Below, in pieces: positions 1 to 7,373 of a stretch of 20,746 nucleotides of DNA. The notes under the pieces are model-generated. The model had not been told where the DNA came from, did no database searches, and saw only the letters and a program-made list of their open reading frames with translations. Position 1 is the first letter of the stretch, and every line of letters begins with the position of its first letter. Location of the stretch: the NCBI GenBank assembly GCA_030745835.1, contig JASLNU010000022.1, positions 1 to 20,746 of the forward strand, given 5' to 3'. Both the position numbers and the translations under genes were made by a program. This DNA comes from GCA-2687515 sp002687515 (GTDB taxonomy: Bacteria > Pseudomonadota > Alphaproteobacteria > Rhodospirillales > UBA2165).

Positions 1-349
1 GGATCCTCGGCAATAGAAAAGGCGCGATGGTCGGAATGACGCCGAGACGCAATTCACCGCCGAGCGGCGTATTCCCGGCCTGAACCAGATCGACCAAATC
101 CTCGACCTGGGTGAGGATGGCGCGCGCGCGCCGGGCCGCCGAAGCCCCCATCGGCGTAACCATGACATGGCGTTTGGTGCGTTCGGCCAGAATACGGCCA
201 AATACCTTTTCCAACTCCTTGATGCTGGCACTAAGGCTCGATTGGGTTACGAAACATGCCGCGGCGGCACGGCCGAAATGGCGGTGATCGGCCAGCGCCA
301 CCAGATGGCGAAGCTGGGTGATGGTTGGCAGGCGCCGGTATTCGGCCAT
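1..349 (-). CDS. oxyR: OxyR-type LysR regulator, N-terminal part (runs off window)
   Basis: Translating the minus strand from the ATG at 347-349 gives an open frame of 116 codons to the window edge, beginning MAEYRRLPTITQLRHLVALA. Residues about 9-65 form the LysR winged helix-turn-helix (FGRAAAACFVTQSSLSASIKELE). After the linker helix, LGGELRLGVIPTIAPFLLP starts the periplasmic-binding-like sensor domain and is typical of OxyR proteins. OxyR senses hydrogen peroxide through a Cys pair further along; those Cys residues lie outside the window, so redox sensing cannot be checked here. The gene is divergent from a peroxiredoxin across 146 bases, a classic regulator-target layout. Another LysR subtype is possible, but the opening of the sensor domain and the neighbour favour OxyR. 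Confidence 0.85.
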   Translation of the reverse strand, partial: MAEYRRLPTITQLRHLVALADHRHFGRAAAACFVTQSSLSASIKELEKVFGRILAERTKRHVMVTPMGASAARRARAILTQVEDLVDLVQAGNTPLGGELRLGVIPTIAPFLLPRI

Positions 350-371
350 TTGCAAGGCACCGCGACGATTA

Positions 372-403
372 ATCGATTTTATCTATTTATTATATGAAAA
401 TAA
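372..403. promoter_or_regulatory. Putative OxyR-binding region
   Basis: Bases 372-386 (ATCGATTTTATCTAT) match 9 of the 10 defined positions of one OxyR dimer half-site (ATAGnTnnnAnCTAT). Directly after it, 387-403 is an inverted repeat, TTATT-N7-AATAA, with LysR-like T-N11-A spacing. The second OxyR half-site is poor. The block lies in the AT-rich gap between the oxyR start and the peroxiredoxin start, where shared control of both genes would be expected. Binding is inferred. Confidence 0.5.
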
Positions 404-495
404 CTCGTTTCACAAATTAATTCGCCACACCTATATTTTTTTCACAGGGGCCGCCGCGCCTCGATAAGACAACCGATTGAACGAGGTAAAGAACC

Positions 496-1029
496 ATGAC
501 CGCTGAAACGAATACCGTTCCCCAAGTGACCTTCAAAACCCGCATCCGCAACCCGGAACTTGAAGGGCCGAACCCTTATCAATGGAAGGACCTGTCCTCG
601 GGCGACATCTTCACCGGCCGGCGCGTTGTCCTGTTCGCGCTTCCCGGCGCTTTCACGCCGACCTGCTCGTCGAGCCATCTGCCCGGCTACGAAGAACTCC
701 ACGACCAGATCAAGGCCGAAGGGGTCGATCAGGTGATTTGCCTGTCGGTCAACGACGCTTTCGTCATGTTCCAGTGGGGCCGCGCCCAACAGGCCGACAA
801 GGTCTTCCTGCTGCCCGACGGCAACGGCGAATTTACGCGCAAGATGGGTATGCTGGTGGACAAGGCTAATCTGGGCTTTGGCATGCGCAGTTGGCGCTAC
901 GCGATGGTCGTCAATGACGGACACATCGAGAAAATGTTTGTCGAGCCGGGATATGCCGACAACGCGGAAGACGATCCGTTCGAGGTTTCCGATGCCGACA
1001 CGGTACTTGAATACCTGAAGGCCGGATGA
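496..1029 (+). CDS. Peroxiredoxin, Prx5/hybrid-Prx type
   Basis: This 177-residue thiol peroxidase should reduce hydrogen and alkyl peroxides in the cytoplasm. The active-site signature PGAFTPTCS sits at residues 50-58, with peroxidatic Cys57 and Thr54. The conserved Arg lies in GMRSWRYA (about 130-136). The C-terminal part (IEKMFVEP, DPFEVSDADTVLEYL) closely resembles the peroxiredoxin half of the Haemophilus-type peroxiredoxin-glutaredoxin fusion, but no glutaredoxin domain follows. Reduction by a separate glutaredoxin/glutathione is therefore likely. The only other Cys is Cys82, which is not at a standard resolving position as far as I can judge. The ATG is preceded by GAGGTAAAG at a suitable distance. 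The gene is divergent from the oxyR-type gene, so peroxide induction is expected. Confidence 0.92.
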   Translation: MTAETNTVPQVTFKTRIRNPELEGPNPYQWKDLSSGDIFTGRRVVLFALPGAFTPTCSSSHLPGYEELHDQIKAEGVDQVICLSVNDAFVMFQWGRAQQADKVFLLPDGNGEFTRKMGMLVDKANLGFGMRSWRYAMVVNDGHIEKMFVEPGYADNAEDDPFEVSDADTVLEYLKAG

Positions 1030-1046
1030 CGATCGATTATTGATGA

Positions 1047-1063
1047 CCGGGACATCGTCCCGG
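1047..1063 (+). terminator. Stem-loop after the peroxiredoxin gene
   Basis: CCGGGAC-ATC-GTCCCGG forms a perfect 7-bp GC-rich stem with a 3-nt loop, 18 bases after the peroxiredoxin stop. No T-run follows, so it is at best a weak intrinsic terminator or an mRNA 3'-end stabiliser. Confidence 0.35.
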
Positions 1064-1194
1064 GCGTCAATATCCGAGCCTGCCGGTGGCCCTATCATCG
1101 CGCATATTATTCAGGTAAAAAGGCGAGGGAACGATGCCGCTCACAATCAGGGGATGAACCCATGAACCGCCTGCTCGCCTGCTTGGCCGCACCG

Positions 1195-1243
1195 ATATTG
1201 GGAAATCTTGACATTTCCCTCTAGAATTTGGGAATACCGATAT
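1195..1243 (+). promoter_or_regulatory. Palindrome over a -35-like hexamer upstream of the Crp/Fnr gene
   Basis: GGGAAAT (1200-1206) and ATTTCCC (1213-1219) are perfect inverted arms around CTTGAC. The consensus -35 hexamer TTGACA (1208-1213) sits inside the palindrome. Direct repeats flank it: TTGGGAA occurs at 1198-1204 and 1228-1234, and CCGATAT at 1192-1198 and 1237-1243. No good -10 hexamer is visible at 16-18 bases. An operator for autoregulation of the downstream regulator is plausible. The rest of the 289-base gap (1030-1318) holds no recognisable gene. Confidence 0.4.
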
Positions 1244-1318
1244 GGACTTCGTGGAAACACTGTGTTCGACTATGGCTGGAATGAGGACCAACCTATTGGG
1301 CAGGTTTGAGGAAATGTG

Positions 1319-2005
1319 ATGGCCGACGCCATCGATCGGAGCTTGGATTGCGTGAGCTTGCTTTCGTCGTTGTCGGGCGAGGCGCTGCGTGCCGTGGAGA
1401 TTGAATGCCGCTGGCAATTGTTCGATTCCGGGCGGGCGATCATCGACCGGGGCGAAGAATATACCGATGTCTACATGCTGACCGCGGGCACCGCCCACGT
1501 CCTTAATTTCTCGGAAAACGGCAAGGTGATCGATTATGCGACCCTCGGCGAGGGCGATATTTTCGGTGAACTTGCGGCCATCGACGGCCTGCCGCGATCG
1601 GCCTCGGTGGTGACCCAGAGCCCGTGCACGATGGCCGTCATAGCGGGCGCCAAATTCACCGATCTGGTGATCAACAATCCGGCTGTTTCGCTGGCGCTGT
1701 TGCAGCGTTTGGCGGCGATCATCCGTTTCAGCGACAAGCGTATCAACGATTTCAGCCTGTTGAAGGCCGAACAGCGCGTCTGCATCGAGCTTCTGCGCCT
1801 GGCCGAACCGGACCCCGGCAACCTGAAGGAGTTGATCATTCACCCGATGCCGACCCAATCGAACATCGCCAACGGCATCGGGCTGGCGCGCGAAACCGTC
1901 GGCCGCATCTTCAGCCGTCTTGCCCGGCAAAACATCATCCAGCGCCAGGACAAGATCCTTTATCTCAGGGATCGTGAAAAACTCGAACAGATGGCGCTTT
2001 TCTAA
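1319..2005 (+). CDS. Crp/Fnr family transcriptional regulator
   Basis: The 228-residue protein has an N-terminal cyclic-nucleotide-binding beta-barrel (about 12-125), a dimer helix, and a C-terminal winged helix-turn-helix with recognition region TQSNIANGIGLARETVGRIF (179-198). The phosphate-binding-cassette motif reads GDIFGEL (79-85) and PRSASVV (92-98). The Glu84 and Arg93-Ser94 pattern is that used for cAMP by CRP, so cyclic-nucleotide binding is possible. There is no N-terminal Cys cluster, so it is not a classical oxygen-sensing FNR. The ATG at 1319 is preceded by GAGGAAA at 5 bases; a GTG three bases earlier is too close to that site. The long upstream gap with a palindrome suggests its own promoter. 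Its target genes are unknown. Confidence 0.9.
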   Translation: MADAIDRSLDCVSLLSSLSGEALRAVEIECRWQLFDSGRAIIDRGEEYTDVYMLTAGTAHVLNFSENGKVIDYATLGEGDIFGELAAIDGLPRSASVVTQSPCTMAVIAGAKFTDLVINNPAVSLALLQRLAAIIRFSDKRINDFSLLKAEQRVCIELLRLAEPDPGNLKELIIHPMPTQSNIANGIGLARETVGRIFSRLARQNIIQRQDKILYLRDREKLEQMALF

Positions 2006-2126
2006 AGATTCAATATAAGAATTTGGGCGCCGGCTTGCGTTCGGGAGCGCGAAATGGCATCTGAACGCGGCGGCCATGGCCGCCACGCCACGCTCGCCGC
2101 AAATCCACGGGAACATCAAAGTGATC

Positions 2127-3086
2127 ATGTATCTGCAAGTCATCGGCGGCTTTGTCCTGCTCCTCGGCGGGGCCGAGGTCATGGTGCGGGGCGCCGTCGG
2201 CCTTTCCGAACGCCTCGGCATATCGAAGCTGGTGATCGGCATGACCGTGGTCGCCTTCGGCACCTCGGCGCCGGAACTGCTGGTCTCGCTGAACGCGGCG
2301 CTTTCCGGATCCCCGGGACTGGCGATCGGCAATGTTGTCGGCAGCAATATCGCCAACATCCTTTTGGTACTGGGCGCCGCCGGCATGATCATGCCGATTG
2401 CCAGCGAGCCGCGCGAATTGCGCGCCGACGGCATGGTGCTGCTCGTCGGCACCGCCATCTTTATCGCCCTGACCTTCCGCGGCATTATCGATGTTCCCGG
2501 CGCGTTGGTGCTTTTGATCGTCTTTGGCGGCTTCATCTATTATTCGTTCTGGCGTGAAAAAAACGGTTCTGGCCACTTCGCCGAGGAAGTGGACGAGTTC
2601 GAGGCGGTGCCGCATAGCCTGTGGCTGGCGTTAACCTTGCTGCTTATTGGATTTATCGGCCTCTTTGTAGGGTCTGAATTGCTTGTCGATGGCGGCATCG
2701 AGATCGCCAAATCCTTCGGCGTCAGCGAAGCCGTGATCGGGCTGACCATCATTGCCTTCGGAACCTCGCTGCCGGAATTGGCGGCATCGGTGGTCGCCGC
2801 CTATCGCAATCATACCGATGTCGCCCTCGGCAACGTGGTCGGCAGCAACATGTTTAATATCGTCGGCATCATGGGCGTGGTCGGCGCGGTGACGCCGCTG
2901 CAAGTGCCGGCGCGGGTGTTCGATTTTGACATGTGGGTGATGGCTTTGGCGACCATCTTGCTGATGCCTTATATGATCGGCGCCCGCGGCACGCTGGGGC
3001 GCATCGAATCGATATTGTTCCTGGTTTTCTATGGCGCCTATATCGCCGCCATCGGCATCGGCATCGACCACATCATCCCGGCTTAG
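2127..3086 (+). CDS. Calcium/sodium antiporter, CaCA family (YrbG-like)
   Basis: This integral inner-membrane exchanger should extrude Ca2+ or a similar cation against Na+ or H+. It carries both alpha-repeats of the family: GTSAPE (45-50) with GNVVGSN (68-74), and GTSLPE (212-217) with GNVVGSN (235-241). These supply the acidic residues Glu50 and Glu217 and the Asn-rich ion-site loops. About ten hydrophobic segments are separated by a charged cytoplasmic loop near residues 143-163. The length of 319 residues is normal for bacterial members. I chose the ATG at 2127 because the protein becomes family-like there (MYLQVIGGFVLLLGGAE). A GTG at 2121 and an ATG at 2076 are in-frame alternatives, and no strong ribosome site decides. 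It stands alone between the Crp/Fnr gene and the pterin genes. Confidence 0.92.
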   Translation: MYLQVIGGFVLLLGGAEVMVRGAVGLSERLGISKLVIGMTVVAFGTSAPELLVSLNAALSGSPGLAIGNVVGSNIANILLVLGAAGMIMPIASEPRELRADGMVLLVGTAIFIALTFRGIIDVPGALVLLIVFGGFIYYSFWREKNGSGHFAEEVDEFEAVPHSLWLALTLLLIGFIGLFVGSELLVDGGIEIAKSFGVSEAVIGLTIIAFGTSLPELAASVVAAYRNHTDVALGNVVGSNMFNIVGIMGVVGAVTPLQVPARVFDFDMWVMALATILLMPYMIGARGTLGRIESILFLVFYGAYIAAIGIGIDHIIPA

Positions 3087-3147
3087 ATTTCAAGAGCCTA
3101 ACCAGCTTTTCCTTGCGTCGATATTCCTCTTGCCTCATTTTCCCGGC

Positions 3148-3915
3148 ATGTCAGAGAGTGACAAGGGCACCGCGCTGATCACCGGCGCCGCGCGGCGCAT
3201 CGGCCGCGCCATCGCCCGCGGCCTCGCCGGCGACGGCTGGGCCGTGGCCATCCACTACCATACCTCCAAGGACGGCGCCGACGGACTGGTCGCGGAAATC
3301 ACCGAGGCGGGCGGGCGGGCAGCCACTTTTTGCGCCGACCTGGCGATTGAGACGGAGACCCGTTCGATCATGGCCGCCGCCCTTGAAACGCTGGGTCCGG
3401 TCACTTGCCTGGTCAACAATGCGTCTTTGTTCGAGGAAGACGGCCCCGATACCACCGATCGCGGGCTTTGGGAACGGCACATGGAGGTCAATCTCAGGGC
3501 GCCCTTCGCGCTCGGCCAAGAACTGGTCCGCCTGCTGCCCGCGGGCAAGACCGCCAATATCGTCAATCTGATCGATCAGCGGGTCGCCAACCTGACGCCC
3601 TTTTTCACCTCCTACACGCTGAGCAAGGCGGCGCTCTGGACCTTGACGCAGACCTCGGCGATGGCCCTGGCCCCAATGGTGCGGGTCAACGCGGTCAGCC
3701 CCGGTCCGACCTTGCGCAACCAACGCCAAACCCCGGAACAGTTCGAGCGGCAATACCGGGCAACGCCGCTTGGGCGTGCGGTGGACGCCGAAGAAATTAC
3801 CGCCGCCATACGCTTTATCCTTGCCAGCCCCTCGATGACAGGGCAAATGGTTACTCTGGATGCGGGACAGCATCTCGGATGGGCGACACCGAGCGAACCC
3901 GATCCCGAATTGTGA
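3148..3915 (+). CDS. Short-chain dehydrogenase, pteridine-reductase type (FolM-like)
   Basis: This 255-residue NAD(P)H-dependent oxidoreductase probably reduces dihydropterin or dihydrofolate. The Rossmann nucleotide motif is TGAARRIG (12-19); the two Arg residues favour NADPH. NNAS follows at 90-93. The catalytic set is Asp143 (NLIDQ), Tyr156 and Lys160 (SYTLSK). Ordinary SDRs use Ser where this has Asp; Asp with the same spacing to Tyr (13 residues) is the hallmark of pteridine reductase PTR1/FolM. The neighbour 43 bases downstream is folB, which supports a folate or tetrahydromonapterin role. The start at 3148 gives a normal N-terminus; a longer in-frame reading from 3031 would overlap the antiporter gene and adds no domain. 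Confidence 0.85.
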   Translation: MSESDKGTALITGAARRIGRAIARGLAGDGWAVAIHYHTSKDGADGLVAEITEAGGRAATFCADLAIETETRSIMAAALETLGPVTCLVNNASLFEEDGPDTTDRGLWERHMEVNLRAPFALGQELVRLLPAGKTANIVNLIDQRVANLTPFFTSYTLSKAALWTLTQTSAMALAPMVRVNAVSPGPTLRNQRQTPEQFERQYRATPLGRAVDAEEITAAIRFILASPSMTGQMVTLDAGQHLGWATPSEPDPEL

Positions 3916-3958
3916 ACCCCGAATTGCCGACGCCCGTCTTGATAGGAATTTGAATCCT

Positions 3959-4375
3959 ATGAGCACCACCGATTCCAATGTGATCCATGCCTTCCGCATC
4001 GCCGATGCTGAGGCATCGGTACGCCATGTTTTTATCCGCGATCTTGTTCTGACCTGCCTGATCGGCGTGCATAAGCACGAGCGCAAACAGCCGCAGCGCA
4101 TCCGCATCAATTTGGATCTGGCGGTCAGCGAGGGTGCGCGCCTGCGCTCCGACCGGTTGCGGGATGTGGTATGTTATGAAGATGTGGCCGACGGCATCCG
4201 CGCGCTGGTCGGATCGGGCCACGTCAATCTGGTGGAAACCCTGGCCGAGAATATCGCCGATCTTTGTCTGTCGGACGAGCGGGTGCGCGTGGCGCGGGTG
4301 CGCGTCGAAAAATTGGATATCTTCGAGGACGCCGTTAGCGCCGGCGTCGAAATTGAAAGATTTCGCCCTGATTGA
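3959..4375 (+). CDS. folB: Dihydroneopterin aldolase
   Basis: The 138-residue cytoplasmic enzyme of folate synthesis cleaves 7,8-dihydroneopterin to 6-hydroxymethyl-dihydropterin and glycolaldehyde. The family motif IGVHKHERKQPQRI (35-48) contains catalytic-site Glu41. DVVCYEDVADGI (69-80) supplies the pterin-site Tyr73, LVETLAE (91-97) the pterin-anchoring Glu93, and VRVEKLDIFEDA (114-125) the catalytic Lys118. The N-terminus is about 20 residues longer than in Escherichia coli. The ATG is preceded by TAGGAATT at a suitable distance. It probably forms an operon with the pteridine-reductase-like gene upstream. Confidence 0.95.
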   Translation: MSTTDSNVIHAFRIADAEASVRHVFIRDLVLTCLIGVHKHERKQPQRIRINLDLAVSEGARLRSDRLRDVVCYEDVADGIRALVGSGHVNLVETLAENIADLCLSDERVRVARVRVEKLDIFEDAVSAGVEIERFRPD

Positions 4376-4383
4376 GGATTATC

Positions 4384-4432
4384 GGCGCGCAAGTGTTACA
4401 GCCGGACAGCGCGCCAACCCCTTGCAATTTTT
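4384..4432 (+). terminator. Possible terminator after folB
   Basis: GGCGCGC (4384-4390) and GCGCGCC (4409-4415) pair perfectly around an 18-nt loop, 8 bases after the folB stop. A five-T run follows at 4428-4432. The loop is large and 12 bases separate the stem from the T-run, so efficiency is doubtful. Confidence 0.35.
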
Positions 4433-4461
4433 AGGTTTTCAGAGACATTGCGCGGCGCGAC

Positions 4462-4682
4462 TTGTGCACAGGCGGGCAGGCGCGAGAACATCACTCGATA
4501 AAATTGTCTGGTTACTGATTGTAATATGGCCGTCACACCTAAATTGACTAATATTTTTTATATTCAATAGGTTATCGGTTATGCACAAATTATGGGCAAA
4601 ATAAATAAGTTAGTTGATTTCCTGGGGATAGGAGACCAAGCGCTTCGTTTTCAACACAGTTATCCACAAGTTTGGTGAATAA
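4462..4682. other. DnaA-box cluster with AT-rich segment (origin-like)
   Basis: The gap 4376-4724 has no gene. It contains TTATGCACA (4579-4587) and TTATCCACA (4660-4668), both perfect to the DnaA consensus TTATNCACA. Two sites with one mismatch are TTGTGCACA (4462-4470) and, on the minus strand, TTATTCACC (4674-4682). Between the first two lies a very AT-rich stretch (4539-4570, including an unbroken run of A/T bases at 4549-4564) that could serve as an unwinding element. This is the visible layout of a chromosomal origin, or of a DnaA-regulated uvrC promoter. No dnaA, hemE, parA or mnmG neighbour is present to support origin identity. Confidence 0.45.
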
Positions 4683-4724
4683 GCTTTTTGCTGCCATCAT
4701 GCGCGTTCAGTACCGAAAAATTTC

Positions 4725-6641
4725 ATGCCCGAAATGTCCGATGCGCAAAACATAACCGAGACAGCGGAGCCGAGCGGGGGCGGCGGCGACGTCAAGGTCA
4801 ACGTGGGCGTCGCGGCCATCCGCGCGGCCCTCAAGACGTTGCCGGGCGGCCCCGGCGTCTACCGCATGATCGACGCCGATGGCCAGGTGCTTTACGTCGG
4901 CAAGGCGAAAAGCCTGAAGAAACGGGTCGCCAGCTACAGCAACCTCAATCGCCAATCGATCCGCATCGCCCGCATGATCAACCGCACCCGGTCGATGGAA
5001 TTCGTCACCACCCATACCGAGGCCGAAGCGCTGTTGCTGGAGGCCAACCTGATCAAGCGGTTGGCGCCGCATTACAATATCCTGCTGCGCGACGACAAGT
5101 CGTTTCCCTATATCCTAGTCACCGGTGATCACGACTTTCCGCAGGTGCTGAAATACCGGGGGGCGCGCAACCGCAAGGGCGAATATTTCGGCCCCTTCGC
5201 TTCCGCCGGGGCGGTCAATCAATCCCTCGCCGTATTGCAGCGGGCGTTCCTCTTGCGAACCTGCACCGATTCGGTGTTCGATGCGCGCACCCGTCCCTGC
5301 CTTCTTTTCCAGATCAAACGCTGCGCCGCGCCGTGCGTCGGCGGTGCCGGACGCGATGAGTACGGCGAGCTGGTCGATCAGGCGCGCCAATTCCTGACCG
5401 GCAAATCCAAGGCCATTCAGCAAAGACTGGCCGGGCAAATGCAAGCCGCCAGCGACGGCCTTGATTTCGAAAAGGCGGCCATATTGCGCGACCGCATCCG
5501 CGCCATGACTTCCATCCAGGCACGCCAGGACATCAACGCCGCGAATGTGGGCGAAGCCGACCTGGTCGCCCTTCATATCGCCGGCGGCCAGGCCTGCATC
5601 CAGGTATTTTTCATCCGCGGCGGCAGCAATTATGGCAACCGCGCCTATTATCCGGCCCACGCCGCCGACGCCGAACCAGCTCAGATCATGGAAGCGTTTC
5701 TCGGCCAGTTCTATTCCAACAAGGTGCCGCCGAGGCTTATCCTGTTAAGCCACAAACTGACCGAACCGGTGGTGATGACGGCGGCGCTCGGCGAGCGCGC
5801 CGGGCGCCGGGTGAGGATCGAAACGCCAACCCGTGGCGCCAAACGGGGCATGGTCGGGCTTGCCCTGGTCAATGCGGAACAGGCGCTCGGCCGGCGGCTG
5901 GTGGAAAGCGCCTCGCAGCGCCGGCTCCTGGAAAAATTGGCCGAACGGTTTGAATTGGACGGCCCGCCGGAACGCATCGAGGTTTACGACAACAGCCACA
6001 TATCCGGCACCAACGCCGTCGGCGCGATGATCGTCGCCGGACCCGAGGGCATGGTCAAAAACGCCTATCGCAAGTTCAACATCAAAAACACGGCGATGAC
6101 GCCGGGCGATGATTACGCCATGATGTGCGAAGTGTTGACCCGCAGGTTCGCGCGGGCGCTGGACGAAGACCCGGAACACCAGGGCACCGGCTGGCCCGAC
6201 CTGGTGCTGATCGACGGCGGCGCCGGCCATCTTTCGGCGGCCGAACAGGTGTTTGCCGAATTGGGCATCTCCGATGTGGCGTTTTGCGCCATCGCCAAGG
6301 GTCCGGACCGCGATGCCGGACGCGAAAAATTTCACCTGCCGGGGCGAAACGCATTTCGCTTGGACAGCCGCGATCCGGTCCTGTACTTTTTACAGCGGCT
6401 TCGGGACGAGGCGCACCGCTTTGCCATCGGGACGCACCGGTCACGCCGGGCGAAACAGGTGGAACGGTCGCCGCTCGACGAAATTCAGGGTGTCGGCGGC
6501 GCCCGCAAAAAAGCGCTGCTGCATCATTTCGGCTCGGCGCGGGCGGTCGCCCAGGCCGGCGCGGCGGACCTGGAAGCGGTCGATGGCATCAGCAAGGCGC
6601 TTGCCGGGCGCATCTATGGCTGGTTCCATCCAGACGAATAA
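4725..6641 (+). CDS. uvrC: Excinuclease ABC subunit C
   Basis: UvrC makes both incisions around DNA damage after loading by UvrB, in the cytoplasm. Domains in order: GIY-YIG nuclease (GPGVYRM near 42-48, LYVGKAKSLKKRV near 56-68), Cys cluster (RPCLLFQIKRCAAPC near 190-204), UvrB-binding UVR motif (about 225-262, LDFEKAAILRDRI), RNase H-like second nuclease (YDNSHISGTN near 421-430, DLVLIDGGAGHL near 491-502, EAHRFAIGTHR near 561-571), and a tandem helix-hairpin-helix at the C-terminus (IQGVGGARKKALL, LEAVDGISKALAGRI). The length of 638 residues is normal. The first 25 residues are variable and no clear ribosome site is visible; an ATG at 4734 is an alternative. The upstream gap carries DnaA-box-like sites. 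pgsA and four molybdenum-cofactor genes follow in the same direction. Confidence 0.97.
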   Translation: MPEMSDAQNITETAEPSGGGGDVKVNVGVAAIRAALKTLPGGPGVYRMIDADGQVLYVGKAKSLKKRVASYSNLNRQSIRIARMINRTRSMEFVTTHTEAEALLLEANLIKRLAPHYNILLRDDKSFPYILVTGDHDFPQVLKYRGARNRKGEYFGPFASAGAVNQSLAVLQRAFLLRTCTDSVFDARTRPCLLFQIKRCAAPCVGGAGRDEYGELVDQARQFLTGKSKAIQQRLAGQMQAASDGLDFEKAAILRDRIRAMTSIQARQDINAANVGEADLVALHIAGGQACIQVFFIRGGSNYGNRAYYPAHAADAEPAQIMEAFLGQFYSNKVPPRLILLSHKLTEPVVMTAALGERAGRRVRIETPTRGAKRGMVGLALVNAEQALGRRLVESASQRRLLEKLAERFELDGPPERIEVYDNSHISGTNAVGAMIVAGPEGMVKNAYRKFNIKNTAMTPGDDYAMMCEVLTRRFARALDEDPEHQGTGWPDLVLIDGGAGHLSAAEQVFAELGISDVAFCAIAKGPDRDAGREKFHLPGRNAFRLDSRDPVLYFLQRLRDEAHRFAIGTHRSRRAKQVERSPLDEIQGVGGARKKALLHHFGSARAVAQAGAADLEAVDGISKALAGRIYGWFHPDE

Positions 6642-6718
6642 AGGCCGACCGTCGCCAGCCGATGTGACGGGGTGAGGCGGTCGTGGTAGGAAATGGCGGT
6701 TAAGAAAAAGAAAGCACG

Positions 6719-7372
6719 ATGCTGACCAAGCTGCCCAATATCCTGACGCTATCGCGCATCGGGGCGATTCCGCTGCTGATCGTCACCTTCTATTTGAGGG
6801 AACCGGTCGGCAATTGGCTCGGCCTTGCCATCCTGGCCTTCGCCGGGATAACCGATTTCTTCGACGGCTATTTCGCGCGTGCCTGGCAGCAACAATCATT
6901 TTTCGGAAAATTCCTCGATCCGATTGCCGATAAATTGCTGGTTTCGGCGCTGCTCTTGATGTTGGTGGCCTTCGACCGGGTTCCCGGAATCGCGGTCCTG
7001 CCGGCGGTGGTGATCCTGTGCCGCGAGTTGCTGGTATCGGGCCTCCGGGAATTTCTCGCCGAAATCAGGGTCGGCGTACCGGTCAGCCGCCTGGCGCAAT
7101 GGAAGACGACGCTACAGATGCTGATGCTCGGATTTTTGCTGGTGGGACCGGCCGGACCCGATTTCGGGCCGCTGTCGACCACCGATATCGGCGTCATCGG
7201 TCTTTGGATCGCCGCCATTCTGACGCTGATCACCGGCTACGATTACCTGCGCGCCGGCATCCGCCATGTGGAAAAGCTCGACAACCCGGACCCGGCGGCA
7301 GAGACATATGGCGGCGAGGCGCAGACAGGCGAAGGCGAGGCGCCAATCGATAACGACCGGGCGAGACAATGA
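6719..7372 (+). CDS. pgsA: CDP-diacylglycerol--glycerol-3-phosphate 3-phosphatidyltransferase
   Basis: This inner-membrane enzyme transfers the phosphatidyl group of CDP-diacylglycerol to glycerol-3-phosphate, the committed step to phosphatidylglycerol. The CDP-alcohol phosphotransferase signature is complete: Asp46, Asp49-Gly50, Ala53-Arg54, Gly63, Asp67 and Asp71 in DFFDGYFAR and FFGKFLDPIADK. About five to six hydrophobic segments are visible. The 217-residue protein ends in a hydrophilic acidic tail of roughly 35 residues, longer than in Escherichia coli. The stop codon is one base before the mobB ATG, which suggests translational coupling. The gap to uvrC is 77 bases. Confidence 0.96.
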   Translation: MLTKLPNILTLSRIGAIPLLIVTFYLREPVGNWLGLAILAFAGITDFFDGYFARAWQQQSFFGKFLDPIADKLLVSALLLMLVAFDRVPGIAVLPAVVILCRELLVSGLREFLAEIRVGVPVSRLAQWKTTLQMLMLGFLLVGPAGPDFGPLSTTDIGVIGLWIAAILTLITGYDYLRAGIRHVEKLDNPDPAAETYGGEAQTGEGEAPIDNDRARQ

Positions 7373-7373
7373 G

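Noticed and set aside
1162..1224. 20-codon reading MNRLLACLAAPILGNLDISL before the Crp/Fnr gene, with a purine-rich site upstream
   Set aside because: It is too short to support, has no homologue that I recognise, and overlaps the palindrome that is better read as regulatory DNA.
2069..2084. Perfect 16-base palindrome GGCGGCCATGGCCGCC
   Set aside because: It is GC-only apart from the central AT pair, in a GC-rich stretch just before the antiporter start, with no second copy or motif match.
2303..2320. Polylinker-like GGATCCCCGGG and the window opening with GGATCC
   Set aside because: The first encodes Gly-Ser-Pro-Gly inside the antiporter in the correct frame, and the second lies within oxyR codons. 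There is no sign of vector.
442..2615. Long minus-strand readings opposite the peroxiredoxin, Crp/Fnr and antiporter genes (218, 489 and 201 codons)
   Set aside because: They are antisense shadows of well-supported genes, with low-complexity products.
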